DNA of 64,000 nucleotides from Punctularia strigosozonata HHB-11173 SS5 (Eukaryota; Basidiomycota; Agaricomycetes; Corticiales; Punctulariaceae): the NCBI RefSeq assembly GCF_000264995.1, contig NW_006767435.1:62001-126000 (forward strand). Reading direction: 5' to 3'. The translations under genes were made by a program, and so were the position numbers. Below, piece after piece: positions 37,481-51,000 of this stretch; position 1 is the first letter of the stretch, and the number at the start of each line of letters is the position of its first letter. Below the pieces are notes generated by a model. That model ran no database searches. It was given only the letters and a program-made list of their open reading frames with translations, and was not told where the DNA came from.

Positions 37481-39109
37481 CTAGTAGGGTTTCCGCTCGG
37501 TGAGCGAGATGGTGTTCGCAGCGATGTTGAACGTCGCGACGACGTTGTGTAAGAAAGTATCGCCCCTATCACGCGCAGAAAAGAACGTCTCAGCAAACTT
37601 TCGTCGCAACCTCGCAGTCTGTTGCTCTGGTACTCACAGGATGAAGATGTTGCCATCCTCGTCCGGCCCGCCGTCCTGCGTTCCAGAGATGCAGAGCTGT
37701 TTGCCCTTCTCGTCCGCGCCGATGGGCAGGATGTTGTCCTTCCCGCTCACGCTGAACTCGACACCGCCGATGGTCACCGCGAAGTCGGGAGCGGTCGCGT
37801 TGCAGTCGACGTAATACGTCCCTTCGTCCTCGACGTACTTGGCCGCGGGCTTAAAGCCTTTGTTGAACGCCTTCGCGATCTGTGACAAGACAACCACGAG
37901 TTAGAATGTGCGAAGGTAACCGTGTAGTGATATAAAACGCACGGGGGTGGGGACGTAGTTGAGCGTGGTGCCGGTGTCGAGGATGGCAGAGCCGTTGGTC
38001 GCGAGCTTATGCGAGCCGGGGAAGACGTACGAGTCGACGTCGACCGTGTAGAAGAAGTCTTCCTTGGCTGGCGAAGAGGACACCGTGTAGCCCTGGACGG
38101 CTACGGTGGTGGTCTTGCCCGTGACGGGGACGGGGGCGATACCGCCGAAGGCGAGGTAGCCAAGGTGGGGATCGAGGGTCGAGTTTTGTTCGGCGGGGAT
38201 CGAGCCGCGGTCAAGCGCGATGGAGAAGACTGCATGGGTCCCTTAAGTCAGCTTTCCAGAAGAGAAGGTACGTGGAAGAATGACGCACAGGGTGAGGAAA
38301 CCTTTCTTTCCTTCACGGCGGTGAAGAAGAACGGGTCGTACGGGACAAAGTTGGAAGACGAGTCGTCATCCGGGTTGGAGCCGTTGTACACGCTCGTGAT
38401 CCCGGGGTACGCGAGACCGATGAGCCCAGTGTTGACGCCGTCGCCGTCCCATGCCGCAGCGGTGACCACACCGATCTCCTGCTTGGTCACAGTGAGGCCG
38501 CCAACGGTGACGGTGTCGAAACCGACGGGTCCGTTCAAGAACTCGTTGTCGCCGTAGGTGATGTTGAAGTTCTTATCCGGGTATGACACGAACGTCTTTG
38601 ATTTAGAGGGGTCGAACCCGGGCGTGCCAAAGGCACAATCGGCCGCAGGCTGAGGCGTGTCGGAAAGGTCGAAGCACTTGAAGCCAACCTCCGCGAGCCA
38701 TGTATCGGAACTGGAAGGCAGTAGGCGCGATGAGCGACCTGAAAATGGAGTATTGTACGCGCCGCACACACCTTCCAGTATCGACGATGACCTTGAAGCT
38801 CTGACCGCCAACGGTGATGTCGGTCAGGTACTCCTCGTCCTGGTCCGAACCAGCCAGCGTAGAGGTAGGCGTCTTCGAACCCTTGCCCGGCTTGCCACCG
38901 CGGAAGCCGCGGATGGCTTGTATCATCTCCTTCTTGCGCGAGCTGCGGGGCGCCTTCGCCGTCAGGCTGACGGCGAATTCGGCCGCGGGCAGCGTCTCGG
39001 GCACCGCGTCGGCCTTGATCGGGAGCGAGACCGGGCGCACGGTGTGCGTCGTGGCGGCGCTGGCGGAGCCGGCAGCGGCGGCGAGGACGAGGAGCGCGAG
39101 GCGGGCCAT
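37481..39109 (-). CDS. Secreted pepsin-like aspartic protease, copy 3
   Basis: A more divergent A1-family relative of the two proteases at 20-26 kb, on the opposite strand. The start at 39109 gives a strong signal peptide, MARLALLVLAAAAGSASA, then a propeptide with a basic segment (SSRKKEMIQAIRGFRGGK). Introns are 38711-38771, 38230-38288, 37880-37942 and 37566-37637, at positions equivalent to those of the other two copies. Both active sites are present: VIVDTGSSDTW and AILDTGTTLNY. YGDNEFLNGPVGFDT replaces the usual flap-region sequence. It ends GDTFLHNVVATFN and ERKPY. It lies 3 kb from the TPR-CHAT gene. Secretion is clear from the sequence; its natural substrate is not. Confidence 0.93.
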
Positions 39110-41615
39110 GGCGGGAGGGTAGGGCGACCGGTGGTGTGGGGTGTCATGACTTCGGCAGCGCGGGCGTCTTTATGTAGTGACGAGGTGAAGAAGTCGAAGG
39201 GAGGAGCATATGGACGACCGGAAGGGCGTATGACGACTACGTTGATTGCTATTCTTAGCGCATGTGTTCTATTGCCGGTCGCGGTACCGAAGGTTGCTGG
39301 TAATAATATGTGCGGGTCGACGTTCGTCGATGGGATTGCTGATCCTTGATGTTAGGCTGAGTTGATAGGTGAGTTGAAGAGGCAGACGACCTTCAGGGGA
39401 TGTCCTGGCGACGGCGACTTACTCGTGATCGCCCATCAGCGTTGACATCGTGCACAGGTTATTCTGAGCCCTTGCGCACAAACCCCGGACGAGAATCCTG
39501 GAAGCATATCGCGTGCTCAGCGACCGCTTCGCAATGCGGCGAATACACAACGCGATTAAGGTAGCGTATATATGCGGTCACTTTTGTCGACCCTTCGACC
39601 GCAGAGGATTGATGTTCAAACTCCTCGTTTCCTTCCGTATCAGTGACCTGGAGGTCCTGAGCTCTTGCAAATCATATGGTGCTCATGTAAAGGGGGGCGA
39701 GGAGCGTCGGTCCGCGAACATGGGTTTTCATATCGTGGTGGATGGAAGGTGCATACAGGGCTGCCTTGTGGACGGAGCAATCGAAGGGAGCGCAGACTCA
39801 ACGGAGAAGAGTGACAAACTACAGTGACTGATGCCAGCTCACGCGTGATGGTACTCAGTGATGCCGTGACGCCGTGACCCGGCGCTTGGCCGCTTTGGGT
39901 ACGACCTCGAACAAGCAACCACAAACACGAAAGCGCTTCGGCGAACTTCCTCGTCCCTGCTTGGTCACCACTTCCACGAACCCAAAGTCTGTTGCCTCGA
40001 GATCTAGAGGACCCCCCAATGCCCGTTACACCTAGGATGGTATAGGTCCTCCGAACACGATGTATGACATGGACTCCTATATTGTATTCGACTTCGACGT
40101 TCGCTTCGGGTGCAGTATGCCACGTTCATACCACGTTCTTCGACAATTCGCCGCTTCGCTCACAGTCGATGCGCGGTCAAGCAACCAAGGTCGTTAGTCA
40201 CAAACTAAGACATACAGGACGCTGGTATGAGAGCGCGGTGTCATACCGATTCGGCGCGTGATGCAATCCATGCCCGTTAATGGCGACTCTACGCTCTCCG
40301 CGCGTCCGACGAGATACCACAGTAGGACGGGGAACTGAAAGTGGAAGCACATCGCACCCTGAGCGTGCTATGCCCTTTACGATACCTCCCGCTGAAAAGC
40401 GGCGACGATCCCTCTTCACCTGCAGAACATGAAAGCTTGTCGCTATCGCCCATACACTCCCAGAATCCACCTCGAGCATTTGCCCACTGACCCTGAGGCG
40501 TTTGCACCATCGCATTAGTCACGGGCAGTCGTCTCGTCTGACCGAGCTCCGCAGTCCCGCCGGTATCGCCGTCGCCCTACGCTTCTCATCACGCGCCATG
40601 GCGGTCGTGAATCCCATCACAGCAAAGAACCAGCCAGCCTTCCCTTCTTCCTCGGGGAGAGCGGGATAAGCTGGCGAGCGTTCTTCGTACATATTCGCGA
40701 GGCCGTGGTTGCGCAGCACAAAGGCAAACAATATCAAGGGAGGCCGGCGAGTTCAGTCACCGTGGTCGCTATTCCGCAAAGATGTTCGCCCTAGATCTTA
40801 CCTTCTCAGCCGCGCCTCGCGGCCAGAACCTTTGTACCCATTCTTTTATGTACGACACGCGCGGTGCCTTTGGCGGTGACAACGCAGCTTGGAAGGAGAA
40901 AAAAGCGGGGGTGAAAGGCGTCATGTGTCGCGTTCGGCGCGGCCAGAGGTCTCCAGAGGCTTGGGTTTCGACCCGTCATCGCGCAGCGCTTCTGGTGGGC
41001 GGAAGCAAAAAGAACAAGGAACACAGACAGGCCACGCGCGTCCGCGTTGCCGCATGTACCGATTCGGGACCCTGTCTCCACGTCACTCGGTCTGCTGGAA
41101 ATCGTGATTTCACGTTCCACAGGCCTCCAGGCCGCTCGCGGACGCCGTTTTAGGCAGCGCGGATCCCTATCCAACGCAAGGGATCAATTGAGACTGTGCG
41201 ACGGGAACGGCTGGGCACGCGGTGTGTGATGAGTTGAGAGGGCACCTTATTGGCGCGCTGGATTGCATGGTGGTTGGCCAGGGTACGTATACAACAGTAT
41301 CGACGGGTCGCGGGATCACTAAGCATTACTTAAACTAGGGTCGGGGGGCGAACTATGCACAAGGGATTAAATATCTGGTCGAGCGATACTACCTGGGAAT
41401 AGAACAGTCAATGAGCATCCACGCGCAGACGAACGAGTCGAGGAAGTACTCACAGGATGCAGATAGTGTACATGCACGCGATATGGCTTGACAGATGCGG
41501 GAGACGAGAAGGGCTGGAATGCGGCGAGAGAGAACGACGGGGGGGGATTGCATGATGGAGACCGAGAGACGGGCGATCACGGAGATAAGGTCAGAAGAGC
41601 CTTGACGCGGAGGAG
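39110..41615. other. Intergenic region of 2.5 kb
   Basis: The first bases hold the promoter of protease copy 3; a TATA-like ACATAAAG lies about 60 bp before its ATG on the minus strand. On the minus strand, 40737-40519 reads like part of a protein (ILFAFVLRNHGLANMYEE) but has no clear start or partner exons, and I do not recognise it. Nothing else is supportable. Confidence 0.45.
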
Positions 41616-42313
41616 TCACTTGTTGCGCTTTTCCAGATGGCGGAGGATAGTCAGCGTCGCAATGATTTCTGTAACCACAACGTTCAGTACCTGCCGAAAA
41701 GAGGGAGACATCGGGGATAGGTCTCACCGATAGCGTGCCCAACGTACGCTTCCTGAATGTCGAGAACGTATTGCGTCGCGTTCGGTTCCTTCACGTACAA
41801 CGCAGCGGAGTAATTGCTATTGGTGATGCACTAGTATAACCATATCAGCGCCGCTAGAGAGAACGACCAGAGAAAACCAACCGTGTATTGGTCCTTTGCA
41901 TTGTCTCGCACCCAGAAGTACTCGGTGCCGTCTCTGGTGACGAACCGCCGGCGGCTGCATTACCGGAGTCAGCCTCTCCCCAGAACGGCGACGAGGTCCA
42001 CATGCACTCACCCATTCGACACGGCCGTAAGATAACGATGAGTGGGGACGAAGTCACTGTCCCGGATGGATATCTGGCCAGCGGACCCGTCGTTCGGGAA
42101 GTCGATGACGACGACGGGGTCCGGGCAGCCACCGCGTATCATGCGCGTGCGGTCATGGCGGTCGTAGATCATGTACGCGGTGCGGATGTTGTCGTGCGCG
42201 GTGCGTCGGAGGGCGATATGCATCCGGTCGTACATGTCCTTGTAGTCGGTTCCGGAGAGCGAGCCGGAGGAGTCCGTGAGCAGGTAGGGCACCCCAGAGA
42301 CGACTGTAGTCAT
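41616..42313 (-). CDS. Small uncharacterised protein, DUF6593-like, 176 residues
   Basis: Four exons on the minus strand: 42313-42012, 41954-41882, 41830-41728 and 41668-41616. The lengths sum to 177 codons with stop and every junction has GT-AG ends. The product has no signal peptide or membrane segment. Its build, with a mid-protein strand RRRFVTRDGTEYFWVRDN, an aliphatic segment NSNYSAALYVKEPNATQYVL and the end EIIATLTILRHLEKRNK, resembles the DUF6593 family that is expanded in mushrooms and has no known function. The family call is from memory of the pattern. A strong TATA box lies about 90 bp upstream, which suggests regulated expression. Confidence 0.7.
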
Positions 42314-42401
42314 GGTCGAGAACGTTTAGGACAGGAGGGACGGCGCGGTGCGAATGGAGGGGAGGGGGGTTGGAAGCGACGGGAGGGAGAAGAAACGCGT
42401 C

Positions 42402-42411
42402 CTTTATATAT
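42402..42411 (-). promoter_or_regulatory. TATA box of the DUF6593-like gene
   Basis: On the minus strand TATATAAAGG lies about 90 bp before the ATG at 42313. It is the clearest TATA element in the window. Confidence 0.65.
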
Positions 42412-45400
42412 GTTGCGATGATATTTCAACCGCAATCGCGGGGCGCGTCGCGAGAGAGGACCGCGAGGCGTGATATCCAGGATGGATAGATCGATTGGAT
42501 GCGATAAATAAACACGTCGCGATGGCCATTACCCAATTTGTGCCGTAACGGGTTGGGTAATGGGCAATCGTCGTTCGGTGGGGAATCTGACATCTGGAGA
42601 TGCAGCCAGGTCGTTGGAAGCAAGGGGGGGACGGGAGGACGTGAAAGGGTTCTCAGAGAGGAAAGCCCGGGCCTGCGTGGGGACACCTGCCGAGAAGGGT
42701 TTAGCGCGTGCGGTCCATCGGGGGGGCCCGATACGTGGACGTGAAACGTCATAAAATCGTCGTTAACCACACTGGCGAGTTTCCCGGTTATCAGCGTGCG
42801 TGTCGATCGTAATCTGGCGAAAATCTTTGGCGCTGAAATTGGGATGAAACGCCTCCACTGCAGGTGCCCCTGCGCCGTCTCCCTTTGCGCTGGATACTGT
42901 GGTTATGGCTACCCAGCGGCTCCCAGCGTGGTATCTGGTGCACGCTCGACCCGCGTTTATGCAGAGCGTCCGATGGCCAGAGTAACGCCGAGGGGGACGA
43001 AGAGCCAGAAGGATTCAAGGAGTCCTTGGCGCCTGGCTGTCGCCGGCAGTGCCCGAGCGGGCGTTTATCGTACGCGGTGGCGGTGTCCAGCCGGATTCTC
43101 TCTCCTTTGTCTCGCCAACATCAGGCCGACATCGCGCGCACGAAGCAACCAACGCTTTGGCGCAAGTTGGCGTCATACGTGCTCGTCGAAGCATCCCCAC
43201 AGACGCCATCCCTGTCATCCTCTCGCCAGCAGGCCGGAACGCACCCTGATAATGTCTTGCCCGAGCCGATCTACGCGTGATCTCCTCCGAAACAGCATTG
43301 TCCTCGCGACAACACGTGTATACTGTGCAATCGGCCTTCGGATCGCGGGTATGACTGCCGCGATAATCTCTCACCGAGGGCAAGGATGTCCTTCATACCT
43401 ACCTGCTTCGTCATCTTGGCGGAGGACGTAGCGATCAAAATCACGTTGGCGGAGCTCGAGGCTGGCGCGCTACGCATCGTCCGGAAGGCTCGGAACACGC
43501 TCGGTTATGCCGCTGTAAGCCGGCATCACGCTCCGGCTTATGCATTGTTCACCGGACCGCACGAGGATGGTCATGCCGAATCCAGAAGATGATTTGACAA
43601 GGCGTTCGCTGCCCTTTGTCCCCCCCTTTTGTTCCTTTGCGCACTGATGCCATCAGAGTTCCAGGACCTATGGGAATAAGTCATGACGCGACCCGGTTCG
43701 CGCGTACACGATTCGAGCAGGAGTTGCACGCACTATCTCCTTCTGTCGCCTTTGGTGGACTTGCTAGCTCAGATCGACTGCTCGGCTAGCGCTCTCCTGG
43801 TCCGCAGCATCTACGCTAGTCGTCTCGTTTCAGGGAGCACTAACGCCATACTCGGTATAACATATTTCTGCACCCTCGGCCTCAGTTGGTGTCCTGAAAA
43901 CATCATATTGGTTCAATCACGACGTCGACCAACCGCTGGAGAGAACAAATATACGGTGGAACACGACCGAATCTGCGGTCACCTCTTTCGTGGTCCTTTC
44001 AGCCACTAGCTATTGAGTGTCGGGTCTGGCCCTTATTGTGAGCTTGGTGAGCATTCTCTTTGCACCTGCGTGGCTGTTCCCAGTGCTTGTTTGGCACAGG
44101 CAGCTGGATAACTTGAGTCATTTACACATGCGACCGAATTGGGGTACTACCGCATTCTTCCAGTCCCTCTGCTACCAATTACTGCATTTCCTCAGCCGCT
44201 CTCAATCGATCCATTTGACAGCCACTCGAGTCTTTTTCCAGCGACACACGGACGTTTTCAGACACTGAATACCGACGGACGCAGTAGACTCGGAGCGGGC
44301 CCGTAGTCGTGCGGCTCGTGCCAAGTGAAAGAGGACCGAAGGGACGTCACATTGCTTGTGTTGTCTCGTCTTAGTCAACGATCGCGGTGACACGTTTGTG
44401 GAGGGTCGTAAATGTTGTCTGGAAAAAATGGGAATTGGGACCTTCTGGAACCGCAAAGCGCATGATGAAGAAGCGTTAAATGGGCGGTCATCGACCGCGT
44501 GCGGGTACGCATGCTCTGAGCCACTATAGACACGTAATTCCCAATCCCGTCGGTGGTATTCAGAGACTTCTGGCTATGTCGATGTCTTGTGGCAGGATCT
44601 GAGACGGATCGGATTCAAACGAATAAGTCAAGTTATCCATTGCAATGCTTACCCTGATGTGATTTTGCGCGTTCAAGTTCATTGACTGGGAACATTGCAG
44701 GTGGCGATGTGGTTTTGAGCCTGTAGCCAGAGATTAATCTCATTAGAAGGCGGGGACAGTGTGTAGACGGCGCGCGCACTATGAGGTCAAGATAACATGC
44801 CTACTATTCATCTCTAGATCCGCGAGATCCGCCTCTCCATAATCCTTCCTGAGGAATGCCCCCGCCCTCGTGCGGCAATGGCTGCCTAGCCGCAGCGGCA
44901 CCGCGCTTTTGAGTTGAGTTTCGCAATTAAATGACGCGGAGTCGCTGGTGGTTCGTCAAGGACGCGTGATGGTAGCGTTGCGAGTTGCATAATGAGAGGC
45001 AAGTCGATATATTCGGACATGACTATCCTCTTCAGTTTTCTATATGTGGGGTGAGCCGGGGAAATGCTGATTAGAATGACCTTCTCTCACTAGTATCCCA
45101 AGCTTGACTGCCAGAGAAAACATTACATTGTTGGTCATGAGGGGCGGGAGAAGGAGGACGAGCAAAGCACTGACGGAATCAATTACGCGTCTTTTCGAAA
45201 GCGGACGAGGCGGGTCGACGGTCAACGTCTGCTGCGGTTGTAGTCGACATTTTCCCTTGTGCATATTCAATTGAACCCGCAATGAATCGTCTTGTGCCGG
45301 TCACCAGTCAAAGGGAGGCGTAAGGAGGACGTCGGTGGTCACGGCGGTTCATGGGGGAATCGGTGCCTGACCGATCCTGCGGGTAGCACGACGTCCATGG

Positions 45401-46818
45401 TGACAAATAACATCGTCGTCTGACTCTCAGGCGCATTGCAATTGGCACGCACATCATCGGCGGAGAAAAGGTTGGTCACTGGTGTCGTCATCGGGACAAG
45501 GCTCTGCGAGAAGGGGGAATATCTCCCAAGTCGAGTCCTAATATCCAGGCGAAGATTTTGTGATGATAGAATCAACGAAATCGACGAAACGCTAACTCCC
45601 GACCGGCGTAGAAACGCATATGATTTTCCTCCGCGGGGAAGATGTCCCTTTGAGGCACACCAAGAGTCATGAGCAAGGTCAGCCTCGGAGATACTGCCTT
45701 CGAAGCGGCAGATAAGGGAATAAGCCTAGCGCTTGAACCATCCAGGAAGAAAGATTGATTGGCGCATCCCGCGGGCGCTGCCTGGGTCAAGGCGGACGAG
45801 GAGCGCCACGTACCGTCCACCACCACCGCCATTTCCAGTTCTACTTACACGAGGTTGTCATTATGGTGAAACCCAGTCAGCGGCAGTTGCGGTGCTTAGG
45901 AAACGGAAATGGAACACGTGTTTCTGCGACCGCCACGCCGCCAACAGCCTCAGGGCCGGAACGGCGCCCACCCATCCCTCGACATCCACCGTGAGCCTTT
46001 GAATTACCGTCCTGGAAAAGCTGCAACGGCGCCAACGAATGCCACTTTACGTCCATGCCGCACCGGGGAAACCGGGGGCGGGCACAGGCCATGCGAAGTG
46101 TCGTAGACATCTGAGCTCTGTGCGGTCGCGGGACTAGAACAGTGGTGCGAGCGCGCCGCCGTCTGAACGTCGAGTGAGAGGTCCGGAGACCCACTGACAA
46201 GCCTGGTGAATATAGGACTCGGTACCAGAAGGAGCTGTGCGACGGTCAAGGGTGTGAGCCGCCGAGTGGCGACCCGTAGGACACGCCTTGAACACGCATA
46301 ACGCTTGAATTTTCGTTGCACCAATGACCAGGACGCCAGCATTGGCTTCGCACGCCAATACGTCAGGACTTTTCGAGGGTGGCGAGGTTTGAAAGTTGAG
46401 TCGAGGCTTCATCTCTGGGCCTGGGTGCAAAGCAGGGTGCCCGGATTGATTGGCAGGTGAGTTTGAGCATCGTGCACGATAAGCAAGGAGCGGATAGTAC
46501 TCGAAACGGGTGGTCTTGTCGTTATCACGTCAATGACGAATTCGGGTGCCCACATATGAAGGAGGCGATCGTACGAAACGGCGAACACAATCGTGGGATG
46601 GGCGTTGCGGACCGTGATATACGGAGATGAACACTCGGATATGATTCGCCACCGCCAAAAGGGCCGGATCGTCCGTCGAAATACTCGATCGACCGTTTGT
46701 TTTCAGCCTGAAACGAACACAAGCCACAGGACTGTGCAAGACGGAAATCAGTTTTTGTATTTCCGGAGTCTACGATACGAACGAACACGGATCACGCCTG
46801 CAAGCTCTGCGGCGCCCT
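42412..46818. other. Gene-poor region of 4.4 kb
   Basis: I can support no complete gene here. Short stretches look protein-like: plus strand near 43386-43520 (FVILAEDVAIKITLAELEAG), and minus strand near 45580-45830 and 46030-46430, where hydrophobic and Leu-rich pieces in different frames hint at a decayed membrane protein. None has a clear start, splice set or family. The region ends at the stop of the MMTAG2-like gene. Confidence 0.45.
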
Positions 46819-47815
46819 TCAGCGACCCCGACCCCACTGCCGGTCGCCAGAGCCAGGCGCCTCCCTGCGAGCGTTCGACTCCCACCTCATGCGATCCCGC
46901 TCCCGCTCCCGCTCGCGATCTCGCTGTTCATACTCCAAGCCCTCGTCTCGACGGGGCCTCGGCGGCGTCCGCGCAAGTGAGCGAGAGCGCGATCTCCGAC
47001 GTCTGTATTCCGGCGAGTCATGCCGCCGGCGGACGGGCGACGCGGAGCGCCTCAGCTCCCTCTCCGCGGTGTATCGCCGAGGCCTGTCGCGCTCCCGCTC
47101 CGGCTCGTTTCCATGGCGCCGCGCAGGGGAACGGGAACGAGACTTGGACCTGGGCGGCGAGCTGGCCCGCGAGTGCCCTCGGGCGCGGCGTCGTTCTTCC
47201 TTCCGAGCGCGTCTCTCCTCCTTCCGGGCACGTTTTTCCTCCTTCCGCCGGCGTTTCTCTTCTTTCTCCTTCAGTTTCTCCGTGAGCGCGTCTGGGTCGA
47301 GCGCGGACGTGTCCAAGGCGACGGCTGGCGGAGGTGCTTTCGCCGAGGGCGCGACGGGGACGGCGTTTGCGCCGGAAACGGTTCCAGTGCCGGCTCCGGC
47401 GCCGCCTGCGGTCTTGGATGGTGCGAATCCTCTATAGAGCGGCGTTTCAGAAAGAGAGAGAGAGTCAGACACGGCACCGGATGGCGCAACGGGGAGGTCT
47501 GGAATTCACGCACAATGCAACGGCCATGGCTTCGGCCTCGGCTTCTTTGACCTTGCGGATCTCCTCCAGCCTGTCTGCCTCGCTCTGCTGCTTGTCACGG
47601 TTGTACCAATGCACATCCTTGTTCTTTTGCCATCGTCCTGTCGGCGCGTTGACACTGTGCCCGAGGTAATGCTGCCATGATGTTGATCAACACCGACACC
47701 GGAGAGAGTATGTGGAGAGTGTAATACGGACCTCTCTGTCCTTGTCTGCGGATACGTCCGACCACTTAAACTCTCCTTGTCCGCCGCGGGTGCCACCCCT
47801 TGTAGGTTCGAACAT
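46819..47815 (-). CDS. MMTAG2-like protein (multiple myeloma tumor-associated protein 2 N-terminal domain)
   Basis: A conserved eukaryotic protein of unclear role with a basic, RS-rich tail, probably nuclear. Exons are 47815-47732, 47671-47514 and 47431-46819, giving 284 residues. The N-terminus MFEPTRGGTRGGQGEFKWSD followed by VSADKDRE, then HYLGHSVNAPTGRWQKNKD and VHWYNRD, matches the domain that defines the family. A Lys/Glu-rich coiled stretch (TEKLKEKEEKRRRKEEKRAR) follows, and then about 110 residues of RS/RE/RD repeats such as SRSRSPARR, typical of splicing-associated proteins. The gene is divergent to COG3, with 256 bp between the start codons. A link to pre-mRNA processing is inferred from the tail alone. 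Confidence 0.88.
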
Positions 47816-48071
47816 AGCTAGGCTGACAACTCTGGAAGCCCAAAGTGTCGCGAGCGTGGGTGGCGAAGACCGAGGGTGGCCGCACTGCCACAGTGGTATT
47901 CCTTTCGATCGTCGGACACGTCTGGGCTGAGCGTGAATGGTGGCCAGCTTAGTTGCGAATACCATCTGGACGATCTCTTACGGATTATATCACTAAAATC
48001 TCTGTGACTGCATACCCCGCTGAAGTATACTCGCTGGAGGCCCGCCATAACGAGTCTGGAAAAGATCCAGG
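47816..48071. promoter_or_regulatory. Shared divergent promoter of MMTAG2-like and COG3
   Basis: Only 256 bp separate the two start codons, so both promoters must lie in this stretch or overlap each gene's leader. No TATA box is evident, as is common for housekeeping genes. Confidence 0.6.
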
Positions 48072-51000
48072 ATGGCCAGGCCGCCGCCCTTGAGGCGTAG
48101 CACCACCGCGGCAGCGGCAGCAACACCTCCGCCCAAGCTAAAACCGGTCATCAATCTGGAGGAATGGGACGCGAAGACGCAACTCAGCGAGTCTGCGCTG
48201 CGGACCGTGCACCGAATCGAGCTGGCCAGCAAGAAAACGCCTTTGCCACCGAAGGTCAGCCCGAACTCGACCGGTGCTTGCGTCCTTTTTGTGCATCTGA
48301 TGACGGAGAGAAAGTCTAGTTTAGCTTGGAAGATCCGGAGAGTTCATCTCGTCCGTCCACCCCTGCTGGACTCCGCAACAAGCTGGGTGGGATAGCGGGC
48401 GGCTCACGGCCGTCTACGCCGTCCAATCGCCAGCACACGAGTACACATCCGCTCCACCCCAAAGCACCCATTCAGACGCCCCAACAGTTTTACGACTGGT
48501 ACGCGCTCATCGAGCGGTCGGTCGCGCGCAGCCAGGAGGCGCACTTCAGGGCACATCTCGACAATGTATCGTCGCACCTCGCTACTTGCGAGGAGCTTGC
48601 GCACAAGATCGACGAGGTGGACGGAGATATTTCGGGGATGTTGGAGCATTGGAAGCTTGTCGAGGATGGGGGGAAGAACTTGAAGGAGGCCTGTGAGCGC
48701 CTTCTCGAGGAGAGGGTGAGCAGCCGTCTTTCAAATTATCTCGCGCTGCTATACTGAACGAAGAAACTAGGACAGGTTGATCGGCACGACGGAGGAAATT
48801 GGACAACGACTGGAGTATTTCCAGGAACTCGAGCATGCGACTCGCATGCTCAATCATCCCGGAGAGTCGCTCGTCTTGCAGTCGGATTTCCTGTACATGG
48901 TAGAGAGGGTGGACATCTGCATCCAATACATGCAGTCTCACGTGGGTGTTCACGCTTCGAACCTCAACCCGGGTCTGACACGACTTCACAGCGGCACTTC
49001 CGCGAAGCCGAGCTGTACCTCCTCCGATTCCAACAATGCATGACCCGTGCCATGACACTCATCAAGATGTTCTTCGTCGGTTCCCTGCGCGCCCTGACGG
49101 CCGACGTTACGCGTCGCATATCGGAAAAGGTGAACCTCCCATCCGCTCGAGCAACGCAGTCGGCTCATGCAACCGCACAGGACGTTTCCCTCACCGCCCA
49201 ATCTCATCTCTTGTACACCCGCTTCAAGACTGTCGCGAACACCGTTCGCCCGCTCTTGAACGAGCTAGAACGAAGAGCCGCCGCCCACCCGGAGACGCTT
49301 TCGGGGCTGCTGGACGACTGCCATCAAGCCTATTTCACAGCGCGCCGGCGACTCCTCATCGACCGGCTCACGGAGGAGATCCGAGGCCTCGACCCTTCAC
49401 GGACGGAGTTGGTGGAGCTTGTGCGTTCGCCCCTCGATATTCATGCCAATCGTTGCCCCGTTGACCGTGACGCGACGCATGTGCATTTAGACCAGAGCGG
49501 GATGTAGCTACCTCAAGCAGGTGTGCACGGACGAGTTCATGCTTTTCCGATCGTTCTTCAACTCTGGCGAAGAGCTGCTCTAGTGAGTCTCCTAGCTCCC
49601 TGACGGGTAACCCGAATCTCATCTAGCCTAGCGAATACCTCGAGAAGCTGTGCGACTATCTCTACGACGACCTTCGTCCTCGTATCCTCCACGAACAGCG
49701 CCTCAGCGCCCTCTGCGAAGTCTGTACCGTCCTGCAGGCGCTTATGGTGCTCGATGTTCCAGTCGTCGAGGACGGCTCCGACGACGAAGACGACGAGGAT
49801 CTGCTTTTGATGATGGACCCCACGGCAGGCGGAAAGGCCGACCATCGCGGCCTGAGGCAACTCCAGATCGGCCACCTGCTCGAGATGGTCTTGCAAGACG
49901 CGCAAACCCGGCTGTTCTTCAAGGCCCAGGCGGTCATTCAATCGGATATCCGGTACTACGTACCCATAGCGGAGGACCTTGCATATCCTGACAAGCTGGT
50001 CGGTCAGTGCACGGGAACCCTTGGTAAAAAGATATGACGCAGCTGAGATGCTATATAGACGCGCGGAAGCCTCCACCGAGCAACGCGATCCGAGAGAAGG
50101 AGAGTGTCAGCGAGTTGTTCCATCTTCCGTCGATGGAAAGAAGGAGCACGTGGTATCCGACATTGGAGAGGACGGTATGGGTCCTGTCTCAGTTGCACGA
50201 CTTCGTCAAGGTAGGTTACGGATCTGTCTCCTCAGGCGATCATCAGCCACTGATAATCTTCCTGAGCAGCCCGAGATCTTCAATGACATGGCTCACGAGG
50301 CCATCAGCGTGTGCCTACAGTCGCTGGTCGTCGCGTCCGACCACATCAAGCAGCGGAACACGCCTAACAGCGCCTTGGATGGTGCTCTCTTCCTCGTTCG
50401 CCACCTCTTGATCTTGAAGGACATGACGAATACGCTGGACCTTGCCTCCAGGGCATCCGATTCTGTGACGGATCCTCACGGAATCAATGGTGAGTCAATA
50501 ACGAGTATTTAATTGTGACATGGCTCGAACTTTGCTTGTAGAAACGTTAGCCAACGTGTTGGGCAGGACGACATCACTGCTGCCCGCCGCGCTCTTCACC
50601 TCGCTGGGGTTGCCCCATGGCGAAGAGAGTATCTCGGACGCCAAGCATGTTAGCACTAGCGTTTCGTCAACACCCTCGGGAGCAGATGCACTGACCCAGA
50701 TCAACACAGGGCATCGACAAAGAGCTCCAGCGCGCCTGCGAGGAAGTGATCTTCCACTGCGCGGAGCCCATCTGCGCGCCGCTGCGGAACTGGCTCGATC
50801 GCGCCCGGATGTACAACCAGCAGAAACACGAGGCGCCGCTGATCTCCCAGGACTGGGCGACGCAGCCGAGGGCGGAGGAGCTCGAGAGCCACTTCAGGCT
50901 CGCGTGCGAGCGCGATCTGAGGGCGGCGGTGATCAGGATGAAGCTGTACCTCGAGGACGAGCGGACGGTGGGCGTGCTCGTGGTGCACGCGCAGGAGCGG

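Noticed and set aside
46004-46430. Leu-rich minus-strand pieces that vaguely resemble a DUF6533-type membrane protein
   Set aside because: The similarity needs frame changes, covers only about 20 residues, and no other family block could be found.
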